From NCBI GenBank assembly GCA_002728935.1, contig PBWF01000004.1, positions 1 to 25,191 on the forward strand: a stretch of 25,191 nucleotides of DNA. Reading direction: 5' to 3'. Origin of the DNA: Gammaproteobacteria bacterium. GTDB lineage: Bacteria; Pseudomonadota; Gammaproteobacteria; Pseudomonadales; Azotimanducaceae_A. The position numbers were made by a program, and so were the translations under genes. Shown one piece after another: positions 24,355 through 25,191 of the stretch (positions are counted from its first letter, which is position 1; every line of letters starts with the position of its first letter). Under the pieces are notes generated by a model, which worked only from the letters and a program-made list of their open reading frames with translations, made no database searches and was not told the DNA's origin.

Positions 24355-25191
24355 CTACCTGCTAAAGGTCGCGCGTCGGTCAAATCTTGTTGGCCGATAG
24401 GGTGAGAGGCGCGGGTCCGTCTGCCCCGATAAAATCTCGCTCGACACCAACTGGCCAATAACGGGCGCGAGTGTCACGCCGCTGTGCATCACGGCGAGAT
24501 AGTGGGCTGGCACCGCTGGGTTCGCTCCGAGGACAGGCAGACCATCCAGCGGCAGCGGTCGCCAGCCGATCATGACGTCTTGAACCTCAGCGTCGGCAAG
24601 CTTGGGAACAAACCACTGTGCCATATTGAGCAGTCGTTCTGCATGCGCCATCGCTATAGAATTTGAAGGGAACTCGCTCGGTCGTTCAGCCAATCGGTCT
24701 GCATGGTTGGCTGGTGCGCCCGCCTGCTCCCCGATAACGACGCGCCCGTCAATCCGCTGGTGAACATGGACTCCTGGTGCCGACAGAACTGGCCTTAGTA
24801 CGTTTGGCAGGGGTTTGGTGACAACAATGATCCCGGGCGTGGTTCTTTGGGGAATATCGATGCTGCACAGTCGCTTCGGGAGGTCTTGCTCGGCGCCGGT
24901 AGCAAGGATTAGGTAGTCGCTGTCCCACTCTCCAATCGATGTTTGGATGCGGGTTCCCCGATCAGAGGGCGTCGCATTGATTAGCTTGCAAGGAAAGTGC
25001 GAGCGAGCGCCAAGCCGGGTTGCCGCATCAATCAAGCGATGGGTCGCGAGGGCTGAATCGACGGCACCGTCATTCGGCGAGAAAGCAACTTGTTTAGTCC
25101 CTTTGAAATCGATGGCCTCGCGATACGGATCCAGCGCGCTACCGAAAAGCACGCTGGCCGGCTCGCCCCACTCGATTTGCTCTTTGATATC
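24355..25191 (-). CDS. DAO-family FAD-dependent oxidoreductase, N-terminus cut by window edge
   Basis: The frame is open from the right edge to the stop at 24355, giving 279 codons. A GTG at 25152 is internal, not the start. The missing N-terminus should hold the FAD-binding GxGxxG. Visible features are the substrate-domain strand DYLILATGAEQDLP, and the C-terminal FAD-contacting segment WRPLPLDGLPVLG, followed by HSGVTLAPVIGQLVSSEIL, which closes the flavin site in D-amino acid/glycine/sarcosine oxidases and dehydrogenases. The enzyme would oxidise an amine or amino acid carbon-nitrogen bond. The downstream sodium:solute symporter may import its substrate. Exact substrate and electron acceptor are unknown. 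Confidence 0.85.
   Translation of the reverse strand, partial: DIKEQIEWGEPASVLFGSALDPYREAIDFKGTKQVAFSPNDGAVDSALATHRLIDAATRLGARSHFPCKLINATPSDRGTRIQTSIGEWDSDYLILATGAEQDLPKRLCSIDIPQRTTPGIIVVTKPLPNVLRPVLSAPGVHVHQRIDGRVVIGEQAGAPANHADRLAERPSEFPSNSIAMAHAERLLNMAQWFVPKLADAEVQDVMIGWRPLPLDGLPVLGANPAVPAHYLAVMHSGVTLAPVIGQLVSSEILSGQTDPRLSPYRPTRFDRRATFSR

Noticed and set aside
1..25191. CRISPR arrays, insertion sequences, prophage, tRNA or rRNA genes
   Set aside because: Looked for regularly spaced repeats, transposase or integrase motifs and RNA gene signatures; none seen.

Overview
The window looks like chromosomal DNA of a free-living marine gammaproteobacterium. The gene content (NhaB Na+/H+ antiporter, CYP153 alkane hydroxylase, Fe(III) ABC importer, photolyase, many lipid and acyl-CoA enzymes) and the mid-GC, loosely packed, often divergent layout fit the OM60/NOR5 (Halieaceae) type best. 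That placement is inferred from gene content; no rRNA or other phylogenetic marker is present. I found no tRNA, rRNA, insertion sequence, integrase, phage gene or CRISPR array.

Layout. (1) 1-3515: a Fe(III)-type ABC importer split into two divergent units. The ATPase and a substrate-binding protein (cut by the left edge) lie on the minus strand, and the fused two-domain permease on the plus strand, with about 400 bp between them. (2) 3721-6385: an isocitrate lyase/PEP mutase family C-C lyase diverging from a MelB-like (GPH) cation symporter. (3) 6511-10523: single-gene units for a crotonase of the enoyl-CoA isomerase type, a TauD-like Fe(II)/2-oxoglutarate dioxygenase, exonuclease III, a glutathione S-transferase and a small three-helix membrane protein. 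(4) 10729-12090: an RhlE-type DEAD-box helicase with a basic tail and a TTG start. (5) 12228-16789: an EcKinase/APH-like phosphotransferase (perhaps followed by a small gene) diverging from an acyl-CoA synthetase that precedes an imine-reductase-like dehydrogenase. (6) 16949-20096: NhaB diverging from a CYP153-type P450, with a hairpin-rich spacer between them. (7) 20367-25191: a secreted six-cysteine protein, an atypical photolyase/cryptochrome, a sodium:solute symporter and the C-terminal part of a DAO-family flavoenzyme, all on the minus strand.

How the genes may work together. The P450 (terminal hydroxylation), the acyl-CoA synthetase (activation), the enoyl-CoA isomerase-like enzyme (beta-oxidation of unsaturated chains) and perhaps the phosphotransferase (compare ACAD10/11 and LvaA) suggest a catabolic neighbourhood for lipids or hydroxylated acids. 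They are not one operon. The flavoenzyme and symporter pair suggests uptake and oxidation of an amino acid or amine. Iron import would feed the P450 and the dioxygenase.

I see no clear, wholly new multi-gene system. The points most worth a second look are the hairpin-rich nhaB/CYP153 spacer, the photolyase whose usual active-site tryptophans look replaced, the phosphotransferase/acyl-CoA ligase/imine-reductase neighbourhood, and the long stop-free extension upstream of the iron ATPase.
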